The notes under the pieces were generated by a model that saw nothing but the letters and a program-made list of their open reading frames with translations, ran no database searches and had not been told where the DNA came from. Shown one piece after another: positions 8,453 to 17,179 of a stretch of DNA of 64,000 nucleotides. The position numbers were made by a program, and so were the translations under genes. Position 1 is the stretch's first letter; the number at the start of each line of letters is the position of its first letter. The stretch comes from Haoranjiania flava (GTDB lineage: Bacteria; Bacteroidota; Bacteroidia; Chitinophagales; Chitinophagaceae): contig NZ_JAOTPL010000007.1 of the NCBI RefSeq assembly GCF_025631005.1, positions 1-64,000 on the forward strand. The letters run 5' to 3'.

Positions 8453-10549
8453 CTACTCTGCCACAGGAAATTGGGTTATCCTTAATCTTGCTGCTCCCAT
8501 TGGGATGAGTGTAACTTGTTCTTTTGGAGATATAGTAGTAACAGGGCTTTGCATTAGTTCTCCGCACAAACCATATTTATCGATGGTCCAACCGTGAACT
8601 TGTTTGGCACTGGAAGTAATTTGGATAGGTACTTCTGAAATCGTGAAAGGAAAATTATTTTCCGGCCACGGCTTTTTTACCACTTTAAAAGACAAATTTT
8701 TTACGGCAGGCAGATGCAAAGCATAGTTCCAGTTGCTTGCGGGATGAATCTCAAACGAAGGCCACTCATCTTTATCTACATTCTTCTGCCACCTAGAATC
8801 TTCTATTGCTGTTTTATCGCTTTCTTTTTTTATATAATTTTCATCAATCTTCAATGAAAAAGTCAGTGGCCCATAGTTGATACTTACGCTGTTTTTATTG
8901 TGTTTCCATTCTTTTACGGTCACTTCCATTGGCAACTTTAAAATTATGCGGTCATTGTTTTTCCAATGCCTTTGTATTTTTATATATTTTGAAGCAGTTG
9001 CCTGAATGTTTTCTCTTTTACCATTGATAAATAATTCCGCTTTGCCACACCATGCAGGAATACGCAAATAAAGTGGAAAATAAACTGATTTTTCTGAAGT
9101 AAAAGTAAATAACAACTCTTCATCAAACGGATAGTTGGTGACTTGCTCAAATTGTACTTCCTGCTGATCGGCTACTTTTGCATTTACCTTACTTGCAGCA
9201 TACAAAACGGCAGCCAGACCATTATCCGGAGTTGCCATCCATAAATTTTCACTATAGTAGGGCCAGCCTTGTGAATGGTTGTGCTGGCAACAACGCGAGC
9301 TAAAAGGATTCATCATTAAGAAAGGCCCTTTATTGAAAATACCCGGACTGTGGTCTTTAGAATCATTCAAAACCATATTAGGCGATGTGATGTAGCGCAG
9401 CGATTTAAAATCGGGCATTACAGCCGCGGGGTAAGAATTGAATGCTACATTCTCTGCATTATCTGCCCACATAGCATCTCCTGTTATGCGCAGCATGTGC
9501 TCATCTGAATTCATTTCTTCTACAAAGCCACAGGTTTCTGTTCCTTGTCTGGGATCTGTATATCCGGGACGTGAAATTTCATCTCCACCAAACATCCCGC
9601 CTGGTACCTGGCCAAAATAATTTCTGATGATTGCAAATACTTCATAGCTCGCCTGTAAATCTTTTTTGTCTTTAGATAGTTGATAATAAGTTGCCGGCTC
9701 TCTAAAACCCTGTGCAATATTTACATTGTGCCAATCGGGCAGCAGCTTAAACCAGCCGGGTAGGTTTTTATCGTCGCGCATTGTATTCCTGTTAGACCAA
9801 CTATTAGAATTTCTGTGAATTTTTCTTGCCAAATCCAATAGCCATGCGTCTCCGGTAAAGTTATAAAGCCACAATACACTATGCAGATTATCGCCGGTAC
9901 GTAATCCCTGCCAATAATGAAAATGTTTGAGAAATTTTTCTTCAGGGTAATTTAGCTGATAACGAAAGAAATTCTGCATAAAGGGTATAACTCTTTTATC
10001 ATTGGAATACTCATAATAAGATTGCAGGCAATACAACATAATCATTTTAGGCCAAAAATCTTCAGCATTATTTTTATCAACTGAAGTAGGCCCGAAATTT
10101 CCATCTGCGCGCTGGCTGTTTAAAACGCCTTCTATCCAAATCTTTGCTTCATCAATCATAGCCTTATCTCTTAGAATGTAGCCGATATTCGCATAGCCTT
10201 TTAACCAATAAGGCACTTCTTCCCAACCAAATTCTCCTTTACCATCTTTGGAAAGCCATGCATTATTTTCTTTTTGCAACCAGGCGCTGATGTTTCCAAG
10301 ATTACCGGTAAGTCCGCTCCTCTGTCTTTGCAAATATTCATGAAGCCAGCCCATGGGTTGAATGGAGGTTACCGGCAGCTTTATAAAAGCATTCTGCAAC
10401 AGCGGCTCCCTATTGCTGTAATAATTATTGCTTCGTTTTGTGATATCCGGTTTATCAACCACGGAGATTTGTGCATGTTTATCAGAAATTTTATAAGCCC
10501 AACATGAAAACAAACTTGAGAAAAGAAATATAGAAAGTATTTTTTTCAC
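8453..10549 (-). CDS. GH127-type (DUF1680) beta-L-arabinofuranosidase, secreted
   Basis: The 698-residue protein has an N-terminal signal (the segment ending CWAYK could be a lipoprotein signal) and an (alpha/alpha)6-barrel domain of the DUF1680/GH127 type, with blocks VPYWLKGYANIGY and LHSVLWLYNFTGDAWLL. The zinc-binding pattern of GH127 is present: Glu338-x-Cys340 (TETCG), then Cys420-Cys421 (RCCQHN), one of which is the expected nucleophilic cysteine. Known members remove beta-L-arabinofuranose from hydroxyproline-rich glycoproteins or pectic side chains, although DUF1680 also contains other activities. It sits between the DUF4965-type gene and GH92 in PUL1. Family assignment is firm; exact substrate is inference. 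Confidence 0.85.
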   Translation of the reverse strand: MKKILSIFLFSSLFSCWAYKISDKHAQISVVDKPDITKRSNNYYSNREPLLQNAFIKLPVTSIQPMGWLHEYLQRQRSGLTGNLGNISAWLQKENNAWLSKDGKGEFGWEEVPYWLKGYANIGYILRDKAMIDEAKIWIEGVLNSQRADGNFGPTSVDKNNAEDFWPKMIMLYCLQSYYEYSNDKRVIPFMQNFFRYQLNYPEEKFLKHFHYWQGLRTGDNLHSVLWLYNFTGDAWLLDLARKIHRNSNSWSNRNTMRDDKNLPGWFKLLPDWHNVNIAQGFREPATYYQLSKDKKDLQASYEVFAIIRNYFGQVPGGMFGGDEISRPGYTDPRQGTETCGFVEEMNSDEHMLRITGDAMWADNAENVAFNSYPAAVMPDFKSLRYITSPNMVLNDSKDHSPGIFNKGPFLMMNPFSSRCCQHNHSQGWPYYSENLWMATPDNGLAAVLYAASKVNAKVADQQEVQFEQVTNYPFDEELLFTFTSEKSVYFPLYLRIPAWCGKAELFINGKRENIQATASKYIKIQRHWKNNDRIILKLPMEVTVKEWKHNKNSVSINYGPLTFSLKIDENYIKKESDKTAIEDSRWQKNVDKDEWPSFEIHPASNWNYALHLPAVKNLSFKVVKKPWPENNFPFTISEVPIQITSSAKQVHGWTIDKYGLCGELMQSPVTTISPKEQVTLIPMGAARLRITQFPVAE

Positions 10550-10716
10550 GCAGAAATTATTTTTTATTTGATTAATATTTGCTAAGATGATTCATCGTAC
10601 AAAATAGTAAAGCATCCATCGACCTAAATAATACAAAGCTGATCAGGGAATGAATCTTTTTCAAAATGCCACGATAAGATTTATGCATTAATATTTGAAA
10701 AAAGAAATTAATAATA

Positions 10717-13191
10717 TCACCTGTTTAGTTTCAGATCCAGTACTTTCATCCAATAGGCGCCCAGCACACTTCTGGCCTGGAACCCTTCTTTACGTCCGTC
10801 AGTAGTTTCATGCCAATCTCCAAAAGGTTTTCTGTCCGGAGTTTGCGTAGCAAATACATATACCGGATCTGTGAGGGCTTTAAAATGATTCAGATCTCCT
10901 GTAAGGCAGGCTGTCCAAATGATCCAATCGCTTTTCGTGTATGTTCTACGGCTGTCTAACGGCAGGCCAAATTTATTTTGATGTTGCAGATAGAATTTCA
11001 TTTCTTTTTCGGCAACGGATTTTGGAAATATATTAAAGTCTAAAACCCTGTCCCATACCATATTATATTTCTGGCTCCATGTACCTTTTTTCTCAAACGC
11101 CAAAGTATAATGGTCGCCATCATCGGCAAGCTTCATCCATTCAGGCACCATGCTTTTTGCAATATTGTGGTATTTATTGTACACTTCATTCTTGCCTAAC
11201 ATTTTTGCCAGCATTGCATAGCCTTCAATAGCCATAATAGCTTTCAAAGAAAGATTCGCATTGCGTGCCATATGGCCGGCAAAATCATCCGTGCATAATT
11301 GATTGGCCGGGTCAAAACCTTCTTTAACCAGGTAATCTGTCCAGGTGGTTAATGTATGCCAATGCTTTTCAGCATATTTCGCATTGCCTTCCACCTTAGC
11401 AATAGCTGCCGCCAAAATGACCATGTTGCCTGACTCCTCTACAGGCATATCTTCTCCATAAACTTGTCCGTTGGCTATAGGATAAGTACCTATATCGTGT
11501 GCAGCAAAAGGTTTCGCCCATTTACCACTTTCACTGTAATAAAATATTCCATTCATCATCCCTTTTACAAGCTCAGGGTTGTATACCAGGTATAGTGGTG
11601 CAGATGGGTATGTAAGATCTACCGTGTTAATACAGCCATTACTAAAATTTTCTTTTGAGAGCCATAATAGTTGCCCTTGCGGACTTTCTACTAACTTGTG
11701 GGCAGCCATTACCTGGCGGTACACCATTTCGCAAAGTCGCGCATACTTCAAACCACCTGCTTTAAACGCATCATTATAAATACGTGCATCTAAGTCATTA
11801 CACTTTTTCATTGTAGCTGCATAATCTGTATTGGCCGCTTCCAGTTGTGTTTCGATTGTAGTTTTATTATCTTTATTCCACCAAGGTCGAAGATTTTCTC
11901 CGAAGTATTGTATAGACCATATGTCATCATAACCAATCAATATTTTTTCTGTTGCTGATTTTGCATTGCCCAAATTTAGCACAGTCGCCAATGATAATTG
12001 CCTGCCATTTTGTTTTGATAATGCATCAGTTTTTTTTGCTTTAGTGAAAATACTTAATACATCATTTTCCGAAGTAGCAATAAATTGTGATGTGGATACA
12101 TTTGCAGGAGCTGCTACATGCAGATAACCCCAGTCTATCCTCAAATCATCGCCTTTTTTTTGTAATACCGGTTGTTCTACTGTGCCTGCCTTTAGAACAG
12201 ATAAGTTTTTTGTAGCGTACTTGTTTGCAGTAACTTCCTGCGAAGGCGTATTTACCGCAAGGTTTGATGATGCATTGAAAAGTATTTCTACTTTATGCGC
12301 TTTGCCATCGTTAGATTTCGTATGAAAAGTAATGTAAGAAACAGGACGCGCGAGCAAATCAAGATCATTTATAATCAACGGTGATGAAAAGGTAACAGTA
12401 AGATTTACCGGACCACAAATAAAGTTGTATTCCGTTTGAGTGGCTTTCAATGATAGGTTTTTTTGTACCGCATTCGCAATATTTGCCAGTAAAGCATTCT
12501 CTTTCTCTTTTACAAGGCCAAAATCTAGATGTTGTCCACCCGCCGTATTTTTAATATGCACAGCCAACACATTCCTTCCTTTCTTTAGTATGGAAGAGGC
12601 ATCTTTGATGGGGATATAAATATATTTATCTACCCAGCCCTGATGTGCGTGTACTTTTGTGCCGTTCAGATAGACTTCTATATTGTCGTCGTAATCTATC
12701 TTCAGGTGTAAACCTTTAATATTATTGTCCGATAAAGAAAATTCTCTTCTAACCCATAGGTTATCAGAAGTCCAGGATGTATTGGCTTTATACGCTTTAT
12801 CTCCATAATTTCCTTTACCGGATTTCCAACCCTGTGGGTGATAGTTTAGGTCTGTCCAGTTGCCGGTTGGCTTTTTTTCTGTATAGAGAGAAGCGTAGGT
12901 TCCTTCTTCTGTTGTAGGAATTACTTTATCAAAAGTTTTTAGTTCGCTACCCATGAAACGGTAAATTTTACCATCTATTTTTGCATAGCCGGTTAATGAT
13001 TGATCTGTGCCCGTCCAATGTTTAGTAGCAGATGCATTCAGTTCATCAGTAAAGGACCAGATGCTTACATACGGGTCATGCATAATTAGCGGATATGCAG
13101 GCGCTTTCTGAGTTTGAGCATACAATCCTACTGTCGATAATACATACAAAAAGAAAAGAAAAAAACGTTTTTGCTTAAAAAGATTTGTCAT
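10717..13191 (-). CDS. DUF4964/DUF5127/DUF4965/DUF1793 'glutaminase-like' secreted protein
   Basis: The 824-residue protein has a signal peptide ending at LYAQ. It then has a DUF4964-like start (APAYPLIMHDPYVSIWS), a jelly-roll resembling the GH2 sugar-binding domain (about 90-230, blocks LWVRREFSL and DNIEVYLNGTKVH), a DUF5127-like beta region, and a C-terminal all-helical DUF4965/DUF1793 domain with GTYPIANGQVYGEDMPVEESGNM. Databases often name this architecture 'glutaminase', after a fungal enzyme. In Bacteroidota PULs it recurs with glycosidases, and the helical fold resembles glycosidase (alpha/alpha)6 barrels, so a glycosidase role is at least as likely. It is the first enzyme after the DUF4488-like gene in PUL1. 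Confidence 0.85.
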   Translation of the reverse strand: MTNLFKQKRFFLFFLYVLSTVGLYAQTQKAPAYPLIMHDPYVSIWSFTDELNASATKHWTGTDQSLTGYAKIDGKIYRFMGSELKTFDKVIPTTEEGTYASLYTEKKPTGNWTDLNYHPQGWKSGKGNYGDKAYKANTSWTSDNLWVRREFSLSDNNIKGLHLKIDYDDNIEVYLNGTKVHAHQGWVDKYIYIPIKDASSILKKGRNVLAVHIKNTAGGQHLDFGLVKEKENALLANIANAVQKNLSLKATQTEYNFICGPVNLTVTFSSPLIINDLDLLARPVSYITFHTKSNDGKAHKVEILFNASSNLAVNTPSQEVTANKYATKNLSVLKAGTVEQPVLQKKGDDLRIDWGYLHVAAPANVSTSQFIATSENDVLSIFTKAKKTDALSKQNGRQLSLATVLNLGNAKSATEKILIGYDDIWSIQYFGENLRPWWNKDNKTTIETQLEAANTDYAATMKKCNDLDARIYNDAFKAGGLKYARLCEMVYRQVMAAHKLVESPQGQLLWLSKENFSNGCINTVDLTYPSAPLYLVYNPELVKGMMNGIFYYSESGKWAKPFAAHDIGTYPIANGQVYGEDMPVEESGNMVILAAAIAKVEGNAKYAEKHWHTLTTWTDYLVKEGFDPANQLCTDDFAGHMARNANLSLKAIMAIEGYAMLAKMLGKNEVYNKYHNIAKSMVPEWMKLADDGDHYTLAFEKKGTWSQKYNMVWDRVLDFNIFPKSVAEKEMKFYLQHQNKFGLPLDSRRTYTKSDWIIWTACLTGDLNHFKALTDPVYVFATQTPDRKPFGDWHETTDGRKEGFQARSVLGAYWMKVLDLKLNR

Positions 13192-13251
13192 GATAATTAC
13201 TTGTCGTGTTGTTATATATTGTGTTTAGTTAATTAAATTTATTTTACTCTT

Positions 13252-13664
13252 TCATAAAGCTCTTAACCACTGAAGGATGATAAGGACCATTTCATTAAAA
13301 GGTATCCTTATCAAGAAACTTATAGATAACATAGCCTTTTTTTTACATTGGGTGCTCCTATATGTTTATCTAGTTCCTCTGTATAAATATAATCGGATGT
13401 TATGCTTATATTACCTCTTGAAACTTCAACATAATTATGTTTGCTATAAACAATATGTTTAAATGAACCGTTAGCATAAAATATTTTAAAATCATTTGTT
13501 ACCGGAGACATAAATTTAGTGGCCGTATTGGTGTTTTGCATGCTTACCTGCCATACACCTTCAAATTTCTGCATATTCATTAAAGCATTCTGAGCAATAG
13601 TAACGCTTGAAAATGCCAACATACATGTACAGATGATTATTAAAGGTGTGATATATTTTTTCAT
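13252..13664 (-). pseudogene. DUF4488-like small secreted protein, apparently frameshifted
   Basis: The intact frame (13320-13664) encodes 114 residues with a signal peptide ending at VTIAQ and the start of a lipocalin-like DUF4488 domain (FEGVWQVSMQ). It ends abruptly after an A8 run at 13331-13338, within NVKKRLCYL. Removing one A restores a reading frame continuing VKKGYVIYKFLDKDTFNEM to a stop at 13252, which reads like the missing family segment. The gene is therefore probably broken, or carries a homopolymer error. DUF4488 proteins are short secreted PUL-associated proteins of unknown function. The gene directly follows two tandem hairpin elements (R3 and R2), whose last arm ends 34 nt before its ATG. 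Confidence 0.65.
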
Positions 13665-13772
13665 GTGTATATATTTATTTGTTTTTCAGTTGTCACATGG
13701 AATAACCAAAACCTTAATTCTTTATTATCATTCCCGGTTGGTATAGATTCCTAATCTTTATGGTTATTTCAT
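13663..13772 (-). repeat. Hairpin element, copy R2 with its leader
   Basis: Core arms are GGAATAACC (13699-13707) and GGTTATTTC (13762-13770), pairing over eight of nine positions. The interior contains the small palindrome AGATT-CCT-AATCT near 13746-13758. On the minus-strand transcript the 5' arm reads ATG AAA TAA, a two-codon frame. A 34-nt leader separates the 3' arm from the ATG of the DUF4488-like gene. The leader is itself repeated in copies R3 and R4. Confidence 0.85.
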
Positions 13773-13880
13773 GTGTATATAGTTATTTATTTTCAGTTGT
13801 CACATGGAATAACCATTTTTTAGATTAATATTCATTCGCGGTTGGTATAGATTCCTAATCTTTCTGGTTATTTCATGCTG
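13770..13880 (-). repeat. Hairpin element, copy R3, tandem with R2
   Basis: Core arms are GGAATAACC (13806-13814) and GGTTATTTC (13866-13874). The offset from R2 is about 107 bases, and the same AT-rich leader precedes R2, so the two form a tandem duplication. On the minus strand the 5' arm again reads ATG AAA TAA. The position matching a gene start after this leader is occupied by the ATG of R2's mini-frame. Confidence 0.85.
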
Positions 13881-13901
13881 ATAATATTATTCTAAAAGAG
13901 A

Positions 13902-14864
13902 TTACGGCATTTGCACCTGCTGATCTTCTTCGGGTATTTGTATATTTTTGACTTTTTCAAGTGTCATCGGACCGGTAAATCTGTAGTTTATAGGATATTC
14001 CGGATTTGATAAATCACTGAACCAATACTCAAGGTTCATGGTTACATAGGTTTTCTCTAGATAAGGCTGTACCTCATCCATCTTTTTACTAATTGTGTAG
14101 GTACCACGTTTTTGGGAGAAATTGATTGCTGAATTATCTGACCATAAAGATACTGTACTGTCTGCATTAAATTTTGCATATACTTTATATTTTGCTCTTT
14201 CAAATGCTTCTTCCTCCAATACACCGGCGAAAAAGAAAACTGTGTTTTCATTGACTACCCATGCGGTGCGGGTGCCTACAGACAAAGCTGTCTGCTTGTT
14301 TTCAGGAATGTCTCTGTTCCACATCTGGCCTGCATTTGAGTATACTCCTGAATAATCATTAAAAGGAATGATCTGCATTAATGATTTACTAAACCATCTC
14401 CTGGTATTTACATTACTTTTGGAAGTAGCAGTAATTTTCAAGGGTAGTATATATTTATTAATCATATCCATTCCTTCCAGTCTTAAATTCAAATTAAAAA
14501 AACCTTCTAAGGAATCCTTTGGAATAGTCGTGGTCATTGATTGGAAAGAATAATTTCCTTCGGGAAGTTCTATAAAATACAGATCTTTTCGCAAACGAAA
14601 GCGGTCAAAGTTAAGGTTATCCAAAGTATCTTTGTCAATAGCGATGGTCACTTGTATATCTTCATTATTTCCTGTTGAACCGCTAAGTAGTACGGGAACT
14701 TTAACAGGAACTACTCCTCCCTGGCTTTTATATTTGGCATATACATTTACCACGCCATTTCTCACAAAAGAAACATCCTTATTGTACAATTCTTCTTCCC
14801 ATTCTTTATTACAGGATACGGTTGTAATAAGGATAAACAGAAGATATAAATGAGCTTTTTTCAT
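13902..14864 (-). CDS. DUF1735-type surface glycan-binding lipoprotein
   Basis: The 320-residue lipoprotein has its lipobox at VSC (Cys18). The N-terminal half (about 30-150) resembles DUF1735, the BT_3987-like domain found next to SusD. It has the typical basic and acidic stretch ending in INKYILPLKITATS. The C-terminal half (about 165-320), with NDYSGVY and YWFSDLSNPEYPINYRF, resembles the DUF4361/DUF4973-type domains that follow it in such proteins. It probably sits on the outer-membrane surface as a SusE/SusF-like accessory binding protein for the PUL1 SusCD pair. It starts with MKKAH after a run of hairpin elements (R4 and a decayed copy). Confidence 0.8.
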   Translation of the reverse strand: MKKAHLYLLFILITTVSCNKEWEEELYNKDVSFVRNGVVNVYAKYKSQGGVVPVKVPVLLSGSTGNNEDIQVTIAIDKDTLDNLNFDRFRLRKDLYFIELPEGNYSFQSMTTTIPKDSLEGFFNLNLRLEGMDMINKYILPLKITATSKSNVNTRRWFSKSLMQIIPFNDYSGVYSNAGQMWNRDIPENKQTALSVGTRTAWVVNENTVFFFAGVLEEEAFERAKYKVYAKFNADSTVSLWSDNSAINFSQKRGTYTISKKMDEVQPYLEKTYVTMNLEYWFSDLSNPEYPINYRFTGPMTLEKVKNIQIPEEDQQVQMP

Positions 14865-14879
14865 ATTTAAATTTTATAA

Positions 14880-14946
14880 TTTATTGATTATCGAAATTTT
14901 ATTATCCCCGGTTAGTGGGCTATTTTATCGTTCATGGAGATTTAAT
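14880..14946 (-). repeat. Decayed hairpin element downstream of R4
   Basis: The segment near 14895-14930 keeps traces of the family: on the minus strand an AAAATAGCC arm followed by CTAACCGGGGATAAT, which corresponds to the interior of R2. The second arm is lost. The position after R4's leader that would hold ATG reads ATT. It lies between R4 and the DUF1735 gene start. Confidence 0.45.
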
Positions 14947-15055
14947 GTGTATATATTTATTTGTTTTTCAGTTGTCACATGGAATAACCATATTTTAGAT
15001 TCAATACTCATTCCCGGTTGGTATAGATGCTTAATCTTTATGGTTATTTCATTTT
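14943..15055 (-). repeat. Hairpin element, copy R4 with leader
   Basis: Core arms are GGAATAACC (14981-14989) and GGTTATTTC (15042-15050). The leader at 14943-14980 is almost identical to that of R2. On the minus strand the 5' arm reads ATG AAA TAA. It lies in the SusD to DUF1735 intergenic region. Confidence 0.85.
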
Positions 15056-15120
15056 TTGTATATTTTAATTATTTGTCTTTGTTACATGGGATTCACTAAA
15101 AATCATTTCCGGTAGAATAT
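15055..15120 (-). repeat. Probable decayed hairpin element upstream of R4
   Basis: Near 15057-15115 the sequence follows the family order: an AT-rich leader ending in a TTTGTTACATGG motif, then a degenerate interior with TTTCCGGTAGAAT. No second arm is recognisable. It is adjacent to and in the same orientation as R4, suggesting an older tandem copy. Confidence 0.4.
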
Positions 15121-15163
15121 TGTTTAATTGAATCGCAGCTTATTGTATTATTCTTATTGTTGT

Positions 15164-17161
15164 TTAATAAGGAGTAGTCCAGCCGGGATTTTGAGTCAGC
15201 CTTTTATTTCTTCTTAGTTCTTCATGAGCAATCGGCCACAAATACATCTTTTTCACAAAAATGGTGGGTATAGAAGAAATAACTATCGGCGTGTGAAATT
15301 GGTCGCGTTGAGCGGCTGTCATATCCATGTTACAACCCATGATAGGCATTCCTTCCTCTACCGGCGCGTCTTTCCATCTTCTCAAATCATAATAACGGTG
15401 ATTTTCTCCCATTAGCTCTATCTGCCGCTCTCTTTTTAAAGATTTTCTAAACAGCTCTTTTGAATTATAAATTGCCTCACTAAAATCCGGAACTCCGCCT
15501 CTTATGCGTATTTGACTGATGGCGCTGCTCATCTCCTGGATATTTCTGCCAATAGAATGTGTATTTTTTCCTGTATAGTCAGGAATTGTATACGATCCAT
15601 TCAATTCATTTAGCGCTTCTGCATATATAAACAATACTTCTGCATACCTGATAGCAGGTTCTATTTTAGGAACTACATATGAGCCCTGGAGCGATGAATT
15701 GTAAGAGTCTAAGGGATGTATGTACTTTTTAATGCCGATTCCTGTTCTTATATGAAACTGCGGCGTGGCCGGAGACTTACCATCAGGCAGGCCCCTGTAA
15801 TAAAAAATCTGTTTTTTCCTTTCGTTTGCATCTAATACGCTTAATCTGAACCAGATACTGCCATTGTAAGCAACCGAAGCGTAAAATCTGGGTTCGCGAT
15901 TGGCATATTGAAGAGATACACCTTCCGGTAAAGGTAAATGATCAACATCATTCTTTGTATACCCCTGTACCCTTGGGTTAGTCGGTACATCACCGCCATC
16001 ATTCATATAATAGGCATCGCACTGTTTTTGCGTTAATCCATGTGCATTCCATCCGCCCATTGATAAAGGAAACTGATGATTTCCCAGTTCTCTGATATCT
16101 TCTCCTCCCAATTCCGTAACTCTTGAGAAAATCAACTCGGGGTTATCAGAATAAGTTAGTGCACCATTAAATAACTGCCTGTAAGATTCAAACGGATCAA
16201 TATCTTTCCATCCTTTAGGGAAGCTTGCATTTGAATGTTTTGCGTTATAGGGAGGAACAATTGTTTTCGGTTGTGCCGGCCCCTGATCTGTAGCATTAAA
16301 AGGCGCTGTAAAAAGTTTGTAAACACCTAAATCTATGACATCCTTAGCAGCAGCGGCGGCTCTTGCCCATTTTTCTTCATTGTATTGAGCAGGTATTAAT
16401 GGTTTACCCTGGTCATCTGTAAGTTCTGCCATCTCCGTATTACCGTTAAAAAGCGGGCTTGCAGCATATAGTAAAACTTTAGCCCTTGCCGCAAGAGCAG
16501 CGCCTTTGGTAGGCCTTACCTTCTCCCTGTTAGTACGGGTTAATGGAAGATCAACTGCTGCCACAGCAAGTTCTTTTGATATAAAACCTGCACACTCATC
16601 ATAAGTATTTCTGGCAAAGGCCAGGTCCTGGTAGCTTTGAGTATAATCTACTCCCTCATCCGGTATCAAAGGCACAGGGCCATACTTACGCAATAATAAC
16701 CAGTAATAATATGCCCGCAGAAAACGGGCCTGGGCCTTGCCGTCGGCAATTTCTTCTTTAGACATTTGGCGGTTGCGATCAATGTTGTAAATATAAATAG
16801 TTGCTTTCCTGATTCCCTGGTAGCAAGATCCCCATGAACCTTGAATAAGGTTTTCATCGTATTCGCCGTTTTTATAAGTTTTAATACTTCTCCAATCATA
16901 TATATCTCCCCTGTCACCGAAAAACATATCATCAGATATCAGATTAAATGGAGTGTTACCCTTACTGCTCACATCTGCATTTTCTCCTCTCAAATGTGTG
17001 TATACATCTGCCAGCCATTGATCTGAGTAATCTTTCCTTGCAAATACGGTATCAATACTCAATCTATCTTTGAAGAAATGTTCCATATCCATATACTTCC
17101 TGCAAGAACTGATGGATACAACCGTAAGAATGCACAACAAATAAAAAAAATATTGTTTCAT
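15164..17161 (-). CDS. SusD/RagB-family surface glycan-binding lipoprotein (PUL1)
   Basis: The 665-residue lipoprotein has its lipobox at SSC (Cys20). The N-terminal SusD-like part contains ARFLRAYYYWLLLRKYGPVPL, and helical TPR-like segments follow. The RagB/SusD C-terminal domain has RYAEVLFIYAEALNE, ERQIELMGENHRYYDLRRW and LWPIAHEELRRN near the end. SusD caps the SusC barrel and delivers bound oligosaccharide. It starts 18 bases after the SusC stop and is surely co-transcribed. It is longer than the usual 500-600 residues. The ligand cannot be read from the sequence. Confidence 0.96.
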   Translation of the reverse strand: MKQYFFYLLCILTVVSISSCRKYMDMEHFFKDRLSIDTVFARKDYSDQWLADVYTHLRGENADVSSKGNTPFNLISDDMFFGDRGDIYDWRSIKTYKNGEYDENLIQGSWGSCYQGIRKATIYIYNIDRNRQMSKEEIADGKAQARFLRAYYYWLLLRKYGPVPLIPDEGVDYTQSYQDLAFARNTYDECAGFISKELAVAAVDLPLTRTNREKVRPTKGAALAARAKVLLYAASPLFNGNTEMAELTDDQGKPLIPAQYNEEKWARAAAAAKDVIDLGVYKLFTAPFNATDQGPAQPKTIVPPYNAKHSNASFPKGWKDIDPFESYRQLFNGALTYSDNPELIFSRVTELGGEDIRELGNHQFPLSMGGWNAHGLTQKQCDAYYMNDGGDVPTNPRVQGYTKNDVDHLPLPEGVSLQYANREPRFYASVAYNGSIWFRLSVLDANERKKQIFYYRGLPDGKSPATPQFHIRTGIGIKKYIHPLDSYNSSLQGSYVVPKIEPAIRYAEVLFIYAEALNELNGSYTIPDYTGKNTHSIGRNIQEMSSAISQIRIRGGVPDFSEAIYNSKELFRKSLKRERQIELMGENHRYYDLRRWKDAPVEEGMPIMGCNMDMTAAQRDQFHTPIVISSIPTIFVKKMYLWPIAHEELRRNKRLTQNPGWTTPY

Positions 17162-17179
17162 TATATAAGGTATTTTAGA

